NCBI GenBank assembly: GCA_900548875.1
Contig: URMA01000077.1
Span: 1 to 14,261 of the forward strand
DNA: 14,261 nucleotides
Origin: an uncultured Porphyromonadaceae bacterium
GTDB lineage: Bacteria; Bacteroidota; Bacteroidia; Bacteroidales; Muribaculaceae
Direction: 5' to 3'
In this document: positions 1 to 8,043 of the stretch, one piece after another
Numbering within the stretch: the first letter of the stretch is position 1
Layout: each line of letters starts with the position of its first letter
Notes under the pieces: generated by a model
Databases searched by the model: none
Seen by the model: the letters and a program-made list of their open reading frames with translations, nothing else
What the model was told of the DNA's origin: nothing
Made by a program: the position numbers and the translations under genes

Positions 1-749
1 GTCGCCAACGGCCACACCGTCGGCATAATGGCTGAACTCCGTGCCCGGGCCACCCCACTGCAAATAATATTTGCCGTCATGTTTTGTCATCCAAGCCCCT
101 TCAATGAACGGAGCAAGGAACGTATTATCGAGATATTCACCGAAACGGTGCCAACCAATCTGTTCGCCGTTGCAATATAGCAGCGGTTTCCGCTCTCCTT
201 TCGGCTCGAAGGTTTTCGCATCCAGCTCCACGCCATAAATCGGATAGACATTGCTGCTGCCGTTATACATATACAGCCGTCCGTCGTCATCGACAAAGAA
301 GGCAGGGTCCCAACCGCCGATAGCCAGTTTCTCCACCGCCTTTTCCCATTTGCCGTTCTTAGGATCGGTGCTGACCCAAATCGGGAAATCGGGCGTATAG
401 GTCGAACCGAACACATAAAGTTTGTCGTCCTGCACCCACGCCGCCGGAGCGCACAGGTCCTCTTCCTCCTGAGTCTCCTCGGTCAGAAAACTATGTTTCA
501 CAAAATGCCAGTCCTGCAAATTTTCACTCCACCAGTAGCCGCCCTGGTTGGTGCTGAACAGATAATAGTCGCCGCGATACATCAATATCACCGGGTCGGC
601 CGTAGCACGGTGGTGTCCCTGCCCATAGGCATGGGCCAGCGGTGTATAGCCATAGTCCAAATTAATCGGATTACAGTAAGTGGGCCGCGCAGGCTCGGCG
701 ATACAGCCGCAACCGACAACAGCGCGGCAAGCAATTTCATTCTACTCAT
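1..749 (-). CDS. GH43-family glycoside hydrolase, 3' end cut by window edge, frame break in the signal/lipobox region
   Basis: The minus-strand frame ending at base 1 is open from about base 717 and reads as a five-bladed GH43 glycosidase (arabinofuranosidase/xylosidase-type fold). The three family acids are visible: the Asp of ATADPVI (general base), the Asp of GGWDPAFF (pKa modulator) and the Glu of PFIEGAW (general acid), the last near the window edge. The mature part begins around AEPARPTYCNP, typical of exported Bacteroidota GH43 enzymes. No in-frame ATG precedes it. The only good start, ATG at 749 (second Met at 740), gives MSRMKLLAALL in a different frame. One extra base near 717-718 would join this to VGCGCIAEP, making LLVGC, a good lipobox. 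The gene is therefore either a frameshifted (possibly inactive) lipoprotein enzyme or carries a sequencing error. Substrate cannot be told from this fragment. GH43 identity is firm; functional state is not. Confidence 0.88.
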
Positions 750-796
750 TATAAACACTTAAAAGGTTAAACACTCTATATTATTGAAGATATGGA

Positions 797-804
797 CAAA
801 TTTA
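797..804 (-). promoter_or_regulatory. Probable -7 box for the GH43 gene
   Basis: The minus strand reads TAAATTTG, a full match to the Bacteroidota -7 consensus TAnnTTTG. It lies about 48 bases upstream of the ATG at 749, giving a short leader. No clear -33 TTTG is seen at the expected 19-base distance. Confidence 0.4.
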
Positions 805-955
805 CTAATAAGAAGCGACATACCGAATTTCCACAGTTCAGTTTATTATTTTTTATCATGCCATACGCAACATCCCCTACAACTATCCACGAAAACATCC
901 GTAAAACAGGTAGAAATCTCCGAGATATTGGTACAAAGAAGTTTTCCACAACCGA

Positions 956-963
956 TAATTTTG
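956..963 (+). promoter_or_regulatory. Probable -7 box for the ABM-fold gene
   Basis: TAATTTTG matches the Bacteroidota -7 consensus TAnnTTTG exactly. It lies about 65-80 bases upstream of the candidate starts at 1029 and 1041. The -33 element is not recognisable. A leader hairpin at 985-1009 falls between this box and the gene. Confidence 0.4.
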
Positions 964-984
964 CAACTACAAACAAAGAGAAAA

Positions 985-1009
985 CGTCAGTTCCAATACT
1001 GAGCTGACG
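985..1009 (+). promoter_or_regulatory. Leader stem-loop upstream of the ABM-fold gene
   Basis: CGTCAGTTC (985-993) pairs with GAGCTGACG (1001-1009) across a 7-base loop. This is a 9-bp stem with one G-U pair, followed by a pyrimidine-rich stretch (CATTCTTTTC). It could be a leader structure, or a weak terminator/attenuator ahead of the gene. No ligand-type motif is recognised. Confidence 0.4.
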
Positions 1010-1028
1010 GCATTCTTTTCACCCCATA

Positions 1029-1535
1029 ATGTTCATCACAATGAAAACATCTGTCCTACGCTTTCTATTGGCAACCATCCTTTTGTTTTGCAATGCAAAA
1101 GCCTATACCCAAGACAAACCGCTCAAACAATACACTATGGAACAAGAAGAAATCGGGAAAAGCATGAATTCCGACAAACATCCGGGCATGTGTGCCAAAC
1201 TTCCCATGCAGTCCGACGGCATTGTCCGTCTGTCAAAAGTCGAGCTCTATCCGGAATATGCAGAAGAATACATGAAATTTGCCATTGAAGTCGGTGAAAT
1301 CTCCCTGCGTACGGAGCCGGGGGTACTGACCATGTATGCTGTCCGTGAAAAGGACAATCCCTGCATGGTGACCATACTTGAAACCTATTCAAGCCAAGAA
1401 GCCTACCAACAGCATATTGCTTCAAAGCATTTCCAGAAATACAAGCAAGGAACACTTCATATGGTTAAAAAGCTGACACTCACCGACCAGATTCCACTTA
1501 ATCCGGCAAACAAAATCGACAATTATATCCAATAA
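1029..1535 (+). CDS. Exported antibiotic-biosynthesis-monooxygenase-like (ABM/YgiN-fold) protein
   Basis: The protein is 168 aa from ATG 1029; ATG 1041 (MKTSVLRF) is at least as likely and gives a cleaner signal peptide. No Shine-Dalgarno sequence decides between them. Residues about 5-27 form a Lys-plus-hydrophobic signal peptide ending near NAKAYTQ, so the protein should be exported. The C-terminal 100 residues fit a dimeric ferredoxin-like ABM domain: a first strand at DGIVRLSKVEL, an helix with EYAEEYMKFAIEV, the EPGVLTMYAV strand, and the family-typical ending with HIASKHFQKYK followed by PLNP. Members of this fold include quinol and haem monooxygenases, but many secreted Bacteroidota versions have no known reaction, so no substrate is assigned. 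It is divergent from the GH43 gene and convergent with the GHL10 gene. Confidence 0.78.
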   Translation: MFITMKTSVLRFLLATILLFCNAKAYTQDKPLKQYTMEQEEIGKSMNSDKHPGMCAKLPMQSDGIVRLSKVELYPEYAEEYMKFAIEVGEISLRTEPGVLTMYAVREKDNPCMVTILETYSSQEAYQQHIASKHFQKYKQGTLHMVKKLTLTDQIPLNPANKIDNYIQ

Positions 1536-1546
1536 CCCGGCTTATT

Positions 1547-1592
1547 TAACCCCAAACGGTCATCAGACCGCCAAACAAGATTTGGGTTTAAT
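1547..1592 (+). other. Nested inverted repeat after the ABM-fold gene
   Basis: An outer arm (TTAACCCCAAA) is nearly complementary to TTTGGGTTTAA, with one mismatch. Inside it a perfect CGGTC/GACCG hairpin is nested. It starts about 10 bases after the stop at 1535 and may end that transcript, although it lacks a clear downstream T-run on the plus strand. Confidence 0.35.
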
Positions 1593-1627
1593 AAAAATGC
1601 GGAGAAGCCCTAAAAAGCCTCTCCGCA
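1591..1627 (-). terminator. Factor-independent terminator of the GHL10 gene
   Basis: TGCGGAGA (1598-1605) and TCTCCGCA (1620-1627) form a perfect 8-bp stem around an A/T-rich loop. Read on the minus strand the hairpin is followed by ATTTTTATT. It lies about 30 bases past the stop codon of the large minus-strand gene. Confidence 0.75.
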
Positions 1628-1655
1628 AAAAATCAATAATCTCAACTATCTAAAC

Positions 1656-4600
1656 TTAACGAATCACGATTTTTTCCACTAACTGACGGCCGTCTTTCTG
1701 ACAACGAACCACATAGATGCCATTAACGGCATTCACATCCAGTTCGCTGACATTTTCGCCGCGGGCAACCAGTGCTCCCGACAGGCTGTAGACTTCGACA
1801 ACATCTACCGTGCGGTTCATGCGCACGCGGTTCGAAGCATACCATACGTTCAAGTCCAAACCGTCCTCAACATCGGCCACTCCCGACAGTTTTTCGCCGT
1901 AAACAGCATAAGCGGCAAGGCCGTTGCCCGGGACATAGAGGTAAACATTGGCACAGATGTCGTTCCCTTCCGTGTCCGTCAGCACTTCATAGTCGACCAA
2001 TGCGTCGTAAGTCGTGCTGTAGATACTGCCCAAGCCCTGTTGCGGAACAATCCAGCACGGAGTCATCGAAGCGAAACTCATGTCGGAATCCGCTTTCACG
2101 ATACGGAAATTATGTCCATTTTCCGTTTTTGAATCACCATCAGGATATACGATGTAGGTAACGCCGTCGAAAGTGAAGAAACCGCCGCCATTGGTCATGG
2201 TGCTGGCAGGAGCAAGCGCTTCGTTGGCGGCAAAGCTGTCCTCCATACGGTCGTAACGGAAATTATAGCGGGTAAGCGCCACATCTCCACCGTTCAGGAA
2301 AAATTCGTCGGCATCAATCGGGAATACACACGGAGCGATACCGAAACCGGTAGCCTTCACCGGATAATAGCCCTCGGCAGGCATCTGATAGTCGCCCGTC
2401 TGCTTGCCACCTTCGTAATACCATTTCAAGGCCTGAGTGCCGCTGGCCACACCTGCAAGCACAAAGAAGTCGCCCGACTCCACGTCGCCATATACGGCAC
2501 AGTGGTCAACACGGCCGCTGCTCACATGTGAAGACAGACATTCGGCACGCAAGGTAGCCTCACCGGTTTCCTTGTCAATCTGATGAACGCGCAGCGGTGT
2601 GGAAGCAATGTTCAGCGTAAGGTTGGCAACAAGCAGGTTGCCGGCTGCGTCCTTCATCACCGTGTTGCACGGATAGTAGCTGCCCTGAACGGCGGCATCA
2701 AGGTCAAGACGGCCGATATAGGCACCGGTCAGTGCATCGTACTTATCGAGATAGCAAGCCGCACCGGAAGCGTTTTCCTCACGGCCCGACACATAAATCA
2801 CCTGATCGATGACCACGAAACTGCGGTTGAGCGAGCCGCTGCTACCGAAGGTCATGTTGTTGTATTCCGGTTTTACGGAACGCACCCAAAGGTTGCGGAT
2901 TCCATGTGTGCCGACAGGCGAATATTCCGCCGCATCGCAAAGAATTTCGTAGCCCGGCTCCGTGGCTCCGGCACCCGAATTGGTGATTTCAAAACGACGG
3001 ACTGACGAATATTCGTTCTCGCAGTTCTTCTTCGTCGTCATCACACGCCAATAGTAGCTGCCGTTGGCAAAACGGGTAAGCGGCATTGTGGCATGCACCT
3101 TTCCGTCGGCAACGGTCCAGCCGGTGGAAATATTGATAACCTCTTCGCTAAAGTCGGAAGCAGATGAAACCTGCATCGTATAGCCATCGGCGGCCACATC
3201 CTTGAATTCCACGAGGAAGTTGTCGGAAATCGTCACATTGTCGGCCGGCGAATACAGTTCTGTTTGCGGAGCCATCGGGCGCGTCGGAGTAGTAAACGAC
3301 CATACGGCCGATGTTCCGGCATTATAGCCCGGCTTTTCGGTAATCACGCGCCAATAAAGCGTTTTCGAGAAGCGCAGCGACGACATGGCCACCTGCAGGC
3401 TCGTCTGTTCTGTCTGCTCTGTGAAAATCGTTTCACGGGAATCGGCATCGGTAGCCACCTCCACACGGTAAGTGCATCCGTCGACGGCACTCCAGGAGAA
3501 TTCCACTTTTTCCAAATCTTCGAGCGTACTCTTGTCGGCCGGAGTCAACAGCCTTGCCGTTCCTGCCGGTTCGTGTTCCTTTGTCTTGAATGTCGCCACA
3601 TCCGACAGCGTGCTGTAACGTCCGGGCTGCGACGTGCGTACACGCCAGTAGTAGGTCGTGCTCTGTTCGAGCGGAATCAAATCCATTTCCACCGTGTTGG
3701 CCGTCAAACCTGTCTTTTCGAGTACAACCGTCGAGAAGTCGGCATCCGGACTGATTTCCACTTTGAAAATGCCGTCGGCGGCTTCCGTCCAACGGAATGT
3801 GGCGTTCAGTCCCACTTCTGCTCCCTCAACAGGCTCCAGCAAAGTCACCTTGTCGGCCGGAATGTTCGACTCGTTGGTATAGCGGGCCGCATACTCGTTG
3901 CCATAGCGGTCGAGCACACAAACGGCATAGTAATATCCCGAACGGTAGGCTTCCGGAAGTTCGTAGGAATTGGTGTAGGTCACATCCAGCAGATAATCCG
4001 ACTTGATGCCGCTAACGGCATCGCTCTGCACATCGTCGTAGCCAAGATTTTCAGGGATGGCATATATGGAATAGCGTACATTGTCGACAGCCGCCCATGT
4101 AAGGCCGGTACCCGTAAAAAGCAAGTCCTCCACTTTTTCATGGATGGTAGCCGTTTTCCAATCGATGGCCGGAGTCAGAGCCGGATGCTGGAAGCGGTTT
4201 GCCAACAACCATTCGCCCAAACCTTTTTTCTTCTTTCCGGTCACATACGCTGCGGAATAGAGCACAACGCCTGGCGCATTGTTTTCGGTATATTCACGTG
4301 AAAAATCAATCTGCTTGCCGTATTCCTGCCAACGTGCCTGCGTATTGTCGCTGCCAAGAGCGGAAATGGAATGGCTGGCATAATGGTGACGGCCGAATTT
4401 GTTGGCCACATACGACCACCAGTCGGTCATCGGGCCGAACGGATTCGTAGCATGGTCGGTATCCCAGTAAAGCTGCGGCGAAATATAGTCGATTGTCCCT
4501 TCCTTCAACCAGGCAACCGGGTCGGAGAAAATGCCGTTGTACTGCCAGTCGGATGCCACAGGACAAGGCTCTACACCGTGGCCGGCTGCAACCGAGGGCG

Positions 4601-5387
4601 ATGTACAGGCCGCTCCTGCCGGACTGATACCGAACTTCACATACGGTTTTTCTTCCTGAATCATATTGTAGACATCGCGCACCATCTGGTTTACGTTGTC
4701 GCGGCGCCAGTCGCCGAAACTCATCGATGTTCCCGACGATTTCCACAACGTATAGTCGCCCGCTTCACTTGTCGACGGGATTCCGTTCGGATAAAAATAG
4801 TCGTCGAAAATAATGCCGTCGATATCGTAGTTTTTAGTAATCTCCCGACATACCTTTACGATATGTTCGCGCGTTGCCGGCAAACCCGGATTAAGAATAA
4901 CCGTACTTTCGTGCGACAGCAGCATGTTTTTGTTCTTCAATTCCTGATCTTGCGGCGTATTCCAGTTTGAACCGGTAGTAAAACGGTACGGATTCACCCA
5001 CGCATGGCACTCCATACCACGTTTGTGGCACTCTTCTACAACAAATGCCAACGGGTCCCAGCCCGGATCAGAACCACGAGTACCGACAAGGTAGCTCGAC
5101 CATGGTTCGTAGCTCGAACGGTACATGGCGTCGCACATGGAGCGTACCTGAAAATAAACCGCATTGAAATTGTCGGCCTTCAATACGTCAAGATAACGTA
5201 TCATTTCCTGTTTTTGGGCATTTTGAACGGAAGCCGAAGTTCCTGATTGTGTAGGCCAGTCAAGCGCCCACACCGTTGCCATCCACACCGAGCGCACCTC
5301 GCGCTTCACATAAGTGTCGGCAAACATTGACGGAGCAGCCATCAGCAAACTCAACAGCACGATGGCACACCTAAGCATTTTTGACAT
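1656..5387 (-). CDS. Secreted GHL10-type glycosidase-like multidomain protein with FnIII modules and C-terminal sorting-like domain
   Basis: This is a 1243-aa protein. Residues 1-23 are a signal peptide (hydrophobic core, cleavage near MFADT). Residues about 28-400 match the glycosyl-hydrolase-like 10 family (GHL10, formerly DUF187): REVRSVWMATVW at the start, HAWVNPYRF at 127-135, the acidic strand end DIDGIIFDDYFYP at 188-200 and DYISPQLYWD at 300-309. These fit a TIM barrel with Asp residues at the active centre. Three FnIII-like modules follow (about 515-600, 612-700 and 708-806), each with a near-identical YYWRV or LYWRV strand. Residues about 815-1150 look like a beta-propeller or related all-beta domain (YLDKYDALTGAYIG). 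The last 75 residues (VYSLSGALVARG, NGIYVVRC, KIVIR end) resemble a Por/T9SS-type sorting domain or the related C-terminal domains of gut Bacteroidales. The substrate is unknown, with surface glycan turnover being plausible. It is a single-gene unit with its own promoter and terminator. Confidence 0.85.
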   Translation of the reverse strand: MSKMLRCAIVLLSLLMAAPSMFADTYVKREVRSVWMATVWALDWPTQSGTSASVQNAQKQEMIRYLDVLKADNFNAVYFQVRSMCDAMYRSSYEPWSSYLVGTRGSDPGWDPLAFVVEECHKRGMECHAWVNPYRFTTGSNWNTPQDQELKNKNMLLSHESTVILNPGLPATREHIVKVCREITKNYDIDGIIFDDYFYPNGIPSTSEAGDYTLWKSSGTSMSFGDWRRDNVNQMVRDVYNMIQEEKPYVKFGISPAGAACTSPSVAAGHGVEPCPVASDWQYNGIFSDPVAWLKEGTIDYISPQLYWDTDHATNPFGPMTDWWSYVANKFGRHHYASHSISALGSDNTQARWQEYGKQIDFSREYTENNAPGVVLYSAAYVTGKKKKGLGEWLLANRFQHPALTPAIDWKTATIHEKVEDLLFTGTGLTWAAVDNVRYSIYAIPENLGYDDVQSDAVSGIKSDYLLDVTYTNSYELPEAYRSGYYYAVCVLDRYGNEYAARYTNESNIPADKVTLLEPVEGAEVGLNATFRWTEAADGIFKVEISPDADFSTVVLEKTGLTANTVEMDLIPLEQSTTYYWRVRTSQPGRYSTLSDVATFKTKEHEPAGTARLLTPADKSTLEDLEKVEFSWSAVDGCTYRVEVATDADSRETIFTEQTEQTSLQVAMSSLRFSKTLYWRVITEKPGYNAGTSAVWSFTTPTRPMAPQTELYSPADNVTISDNFLVEFKDVAADGYTMQVSSASDFSEEVINISTGWTVADGKVHATMPLTRFANGSYYWRVMTTKKNCENEYSSVRRFEITNSGAGATEPGYEILCDAAEYSPVGTHGIRNLWVRSVKPEYNNMTFGSSGSLNRSFVVIDQVIYVSGREENASGAACYLDKYDALTGAYIGRLDLDAAVQGSYYPCNTVMKDAAGNLLVANLTLNIASTPLRVHQIDKETGEATLRAECLSSHVSSGRVDHCAVYGDVESGDFFVLAGVASGTQALKWYYEGGKQTGDYQMPAEGYYPVKATGFGIAPCVFPIDADEFFLNGGDVALTRYNFRYDRMEDSFAANEALAPASTMTNGGGFFTFDGVTYIVYPDGDSKTENGHNFRIVKADSDMSFASMTPCWIVPQQGLGSIYSTTYDALVDYEVLTDTEGNDICANVYLYVPGNGLAAYAVYGEKLSGVADVEDGLDLNVWYASNRVRMNRTVDVVEVYSLSGALVARGENVSELDVNAVNGIYVVRCQKDGRQLVEKIVIR

Positions 5388-5427
5388 ATCGTTTTAAGGT
5401 TATGTTTTGGTTTGTATGATTTTTTTA

Positions 5428-5458
5428 CAAATGTATGAAATAACCAAAACCTTCCAAG
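5428..5458 (-). promoter_or_regulatory. Promoter of the GHL10 gene
   Basis: The minus strand carries TACATTTG (5428-5435), an exact TAnnTTTG -7 box. CTTG (5455-5458) lies 19 bases upstream as a three-of-four match to the -33 TTTG. The implied transcript start is about 35 bases before the ATG at 5387. Confidence 0.6.
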
Positions 5459-5536
5459 CAAGATAAGCCTATTTAATTTTTGTTTACATAAATTCAGAAT
5501 ATAATATTACTTCTCTAAAACAGCATACCACAAAAT

Positions 5537-6595
5537 CTACTTCAACCGTTCGCCCAACGTAACCAACAGCGAAACGCCTGTCGGATCATCGGTTTCATAC
5601 ATCACACTGACTGTATTGTTCCCCTGATAACCACGATAGCCGGCAAAGATATCCCACTTATGCTTTTTCATCTCAATTCCCAGCGCTTCCAAATCCTTAC
5701 ACATCTGTTTCGCCACATCCTTCACGGATTTTGACGGAACTTTGACATGAAACGTCAAATCCCGAACAGATGCCGTCGTCTCGTCGACACACGTCACTGA
5801 CACATAGTCAATCGTATAATCTTTGTAGGGGAACCGTACGTTTGCGAACAGTGACGGACAATTCATAAAATTCTTTTTAATCTGGACATTGGAAAACATG
5901 TCAGGATTTGTCCGAACAATGCCACACAAGTCAGGGTAAGTTATCTCGCAGGTATTCACCACGCCCAACGGACGCTCCAACATTCTCTGCGTAGTCAACG
6001 GAAAGGACTTCTCCATATATTTGGCATATTCAGCTCTGCGGACAACTGCCAAGTCGGCATCGTCATAATAGACAATCACCCGGCTCTCCTTTTTAGAAGG
6101 AACATCATCAGATGTATCGGACTTACTGTCATCACTGAGAAACACCACCTCCCGTTCTACCCAATTGCCTTTATCGTCATAACGAAGAATCCGATAGTAT
6201 TCATGCCCCAACGAAAACATACCGTTAAACGCCAGTTGACTGATTCGCACTCCCTTAGAATTATATTCGTAGGTGTAATAGGTTGCCCCCAACAACGTAT
6301 CGTATATTTCCATAACCAGTTTATTCCCCTCGTATTCATACGTGATACATTGCTCCAAACACCGTTCCAACGGATAACCTTCCTCGCTGTATTCCGTAGT
6401 TTCCGCCACACGCTTGCCGTTGATAGACACCAGACGACCCTCGACATCATATAAATATTCCTCATCAGCAGTTTTAATCATTTTCACAGGCCCATAGGCG
6501 TCTTGAACAACTGCATCATGATACTCCTGCTGAGCCCCGACTGAAGCACTGCCCAACAATAAAACTGCCACTACGAAAATTTGTCTGTTTTTCAT
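5537..6595 (-). CDS. Secreted protein of unknown function with YD-repeat-like segments
   Basis: The protein is 352 aa and begins with a clear signal peptide (MKNRQIFVVAVLLLG, cleavage near VGAQQ). The first half has short beta-hairpin units resembling RHS/YD repeats as found in exported Bacteroidota proteins: EEYLYDVEGRLVSING, YEYEGNKLVMEIYD, YTYEYNSKGVRISQLAF and RYDDKGNWVERE. These usually form extended beta structures. The second half (residues about 200-352) is a different alpha/beta region with no motif I recognise and no catalytic signature, ending in a GVSLLVTLGERLK strand. The gene has its own promoter and sits downstream of the terminator of the neighbouring membrane-protein gene, so it is probably monocistronic. 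An envelope or periplasmic role is inferred only from export. Confidence 0.75.
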   Translation of the reverse strand: MKNRQIFVVAVLLLGSASVGAQQEYHDAVVQDAYGPVKMIKTADEEYLYDVEGRLVSINGKRVAETTEYSEEGYPLERCLEQCITYEYEGNKLVMEIYDTLLGATYYTYEYNSKGVRISQLAFNGMFSLGHEYYRILRYDDKGNWVEREVVFLSDDSKSDTSDDVPSKKESRVIVYYDDADLAVVRRAEYAKYMEKSFPLTTQRMLERPLGVVNTCEITYPDLCGIVRTNPDMFSNVQIKKNFMNCPSLFANVRFPYKDYTIDYVSVTCVDETTASVRDLTFHVKVPSKSVKDVAKQMCKDLEALGIEMKKHKWDIFAGYRGYQGNNTVSVMYETDDPTGVSLLVTLGERLK

Positions 6596-6665
6596 TTCTG
6601 TCCGTAACTTTTAAATTGCAATTCAACACTTAACTTACTGCCTACCGCATGACGGAATGCCTTCG

Positions 6666-6696
6666 GAAAGTTATAAATCTTTTTCCTCTCCACAAA
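6666..6696 (-). promoter_or_regulatory. Promoter of the YD-repeat-like protein gene
   Basis: On the minus strand TTTG (6693-6696) is followed after exactly 19 bases by TAACTTTC (6666-6673), one mismatch from TAnnTTTG. The start codon at 6595 lies about 65 bases downstream of the implied transcript start. Confidence 0.65.
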
Positions 6697-6720
6697 GTTT
6701 TTCTGCCATAAATTCCATCC

Positions 6721-6756
6721 AAAAACAACGCGGACAGCCCCAACGGACCATCCGCG
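6721..6756 (-). terminator. Factor-independent terminator of the two-helix membrane protein gene
   Basis: On the minus strand a 12-bp stem (5' arm 6745-6756, 3' arm 6729-6740, GTTG loop, some G-U pairs) is followed by TTGTTTTT. It lies about 30 bases after the stop codon at 6787 and separates that gene from the next one. Confidence 0.8.
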
Positions 6757-6786
6757 CATATTTCAAGAATTTATTTCCATTCGGCA

Positions 6787-7347
6787 TTACCAAGCACCAT
6801 AACTGACAACCGCCTGTTTGCTTCCTTTTTCGATATGAATATCAAACATCATATCCTCTTCTTCGCTCTCTCCCTGTGGAGCAGGGAAACCATTTCCCCA
6901 AATCGCACTGAACGAATATACGTTATCATGCAGAAACCAAACATCGGTCGCTACCAGGCTGTCTAACGACTGATAGAATGCCGCCGACGGCATTTCCTTG
7001 AATTCTATCGTCAATTCGTCGTGATAATCCCCCAAAAACGACTCCTCTCCTTTCGTATATTTTACGACTTCAAAGTCAGGATATGTCACTCCCGTTATTC
7101 TCTCCAGCACTTCCTTGTCAGCGAACCGATGCTCACGGCGATAATCAGAATATTCACCCCACACCAACATGTATAAAATAAAATATACAATCAGGAACAG
7201 TGGAGAAATCAACATCAGACACACTCTCAACTTTTTACCCATCAGCTTCCATCGTCCTGCCAGATAACAGAACAACGGGGATACCGTCAGCCAACAAAAC
7301 AAACTGACCAGCCACTGCAATATTGTTGTAAACACTTTCTGTTTCAT
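6787..7347 (-). CDS. Small membrane protein of unknown function, two transmembrane helices
   Basis: I take the start at ATG 7347 (MKQKVFTT, 186 aa). A longer frame reaches ATG 7422, but a consensus -7 box (7378-7385) lies inside that extension, which argues against it. Two hydrophobic helices follow, at residues about 6-31 (ILQWLVSLFCWLTVSPLF) and about 40-63 (LMLISPLFLIVYFILYMLVW), separated by a short basic turn. A soluble domain of about 120 residues rich in Asp and Glu comes next (ADKEVLERITGVTYPDF, ELTIEFKEMP). I do not recognise the family; the soluble part looks like a small alpha/beta domain. It has its own promoter and terminator. It marks roughly the end of the moderate-GC region, with AT-rich DNA beginning just upstream. 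Confidence 0.7.
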   Translation of the reverse strand: MKQKVFTTILQWLVSLFCWLTVSPLFCYLAGRWKLMGKKLRVCLMLISPLFLIVYFILYMLVWGEYSDYRREHRFADKEVLERITGVTYPDFEVVKYTKGEESFLGDYHDELTIEFKEMPSAAFYQSLDSLVATDVWFLHDNVYSFSAIWGNGFPAPQGESEEEDMMFDIHIEKGSKQAVVSYGAW

Positions 7348-7377
7348 CTTTATTCTAACCTCTATTATTTTCAATTG

Positions 7378-7385
7378 CAAATATA
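7378..7385 (-). promoter_or_regulatory. Probable -7 box deciding the start of the two-helix membrane protein
   Basis: The minus strand reads TATATTTG, an exact TAnnTTTG match, about 30 bases upstream of ATG 7347. It falls inside the coding extension that would be needed for a start at 7422 and so favours the shorter protein. No -33 element is evident. Confidence 0.45.
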
Positions 7386-7502
7386 AAGAGTGTTTCCCAG
7401 ATTCCCTGACTAAAATTTCCAACGATACGTCTCGCTTTCATATCGAAATATCGTTCAATTAAAGGAACTTGGTAAATGAACTAAACTATCTCGTATTTCT
7501 TT

Positions 7503-7793
7503 CTACCAATTTATTTTGATAATTCCACTTAATCCAAACTCCTTTAATCTTTCTTCTGAAATGTTCAGGGACAAACATTGCAAAATGCCTTTTTCCATGT
7601 CGTGATATATAAATGGATAAATGCATATGTACTTCTTTTCACAATTTGGGCATTTCCAAATAAATAATTCTCCATTGTCCATTTTCTTTTGTAGTTCAGG
7701 GTTCAAGGTTACATTAATGGAAGAATATAAGGTAATATTACCCTCTGTCCCACAATTTGGACAGATTACTTCTTTGCTCATTAGACTTGTCAT
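7503..7793 (-). CDS. CpXC-domain protein (zinc-ribbon-like)
   Basis: The protein is 96 aa from ATG 7793; ATG 7781 (MSKEVICPNCG) is an alternative that trims four residues. It matches the CpXC family. An N-terminal CPNCG knuckle (residues about 11-15) and a second CPNC knuckle (about 48-51) form the two halves of a zinc-ribbon-like site, separated by a spacer with the typical NVTLNPELQKKMDNGELF helix-strand. After the second knuckle comes KKYICIYPFIYHDMEKG, also typical of the family. The molecular role of the family is unknown. There is no signal peptide, so it should be cytoplasmic. It is monocistronic by spacing, with a 250-base gap before the operon upstream and an inverted repeat at 7875-7916 in that gap. 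No clear promoter is seen. Confidence 0.8.
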   Translation of the reverse strand: MTSLMSKEVICPNCGTEGNITLYSSINVTLNPELQKKMDNGELFIWKCPNCEKKYICIYPFIYHDMEKGILQCLSLNISEERLKEFGLSGIIKINW

Positions 7794-7874
7794 ATTTCTG
7801 TTTGTTTTTTATTGTTATGTTAATAATCCTATTGCTTATTCATTTGTCACACACAAGTATTTCTCGATCTCGCC

Positions 7875-7916
7875 ATTTCCTATCATTGTCTTTTTATAAG
7901 TCTAATGACAGGAAAT
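7875..7916 (-). repeat. Inverted repeat between the three-gene operon and the CpXC gene
   Basis: Arms 7875-7887 and 7904-7916 are complementary over 13 bases with one mismatch on the plus strand, which becomes a G-U pair in minus-strand RNA. The loop is 16 bases. There is no T-run after it in the minus direction, so it is not a standard terminator. It could be a leader structure of the CpXC gene, a transcript end, or an operator. The rest of the 250-base gap shows nothing else I can support. Confidence 0.45.
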
Positions 7917-8043
7917 AAATAGCACACCTTTTACAGTTGCCTTTATTTGTGATTTTAATCGAAAAAGAACCATTTGCATAAAAAGGATGCTAAATATTGG
8001 TTTTAAAACTTCTCTCATGATAGATTTAAACATTAAATAAATT

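Noticed and set aside
87..416. Minus-strand open frame of 109 codons with an ATG
   Set aside because: It is out of frame with the GH43 reading frame, which covers the same bases and carries the family catalytic motifs.
3264..4301. Long plus-strand open frame of 345 codons opposite the GHL10 gene
   Set aside because: It lies wholly antisense to a well-supported gene, has a Cys/Arg/His-rich shadow-type composition and no recognisable domain.
7621..7899. Plus-strand open frame of 92 codons
   Set aside because: It overlaps the CpXC gene in antisense and has a Phe-rich shadow composition.
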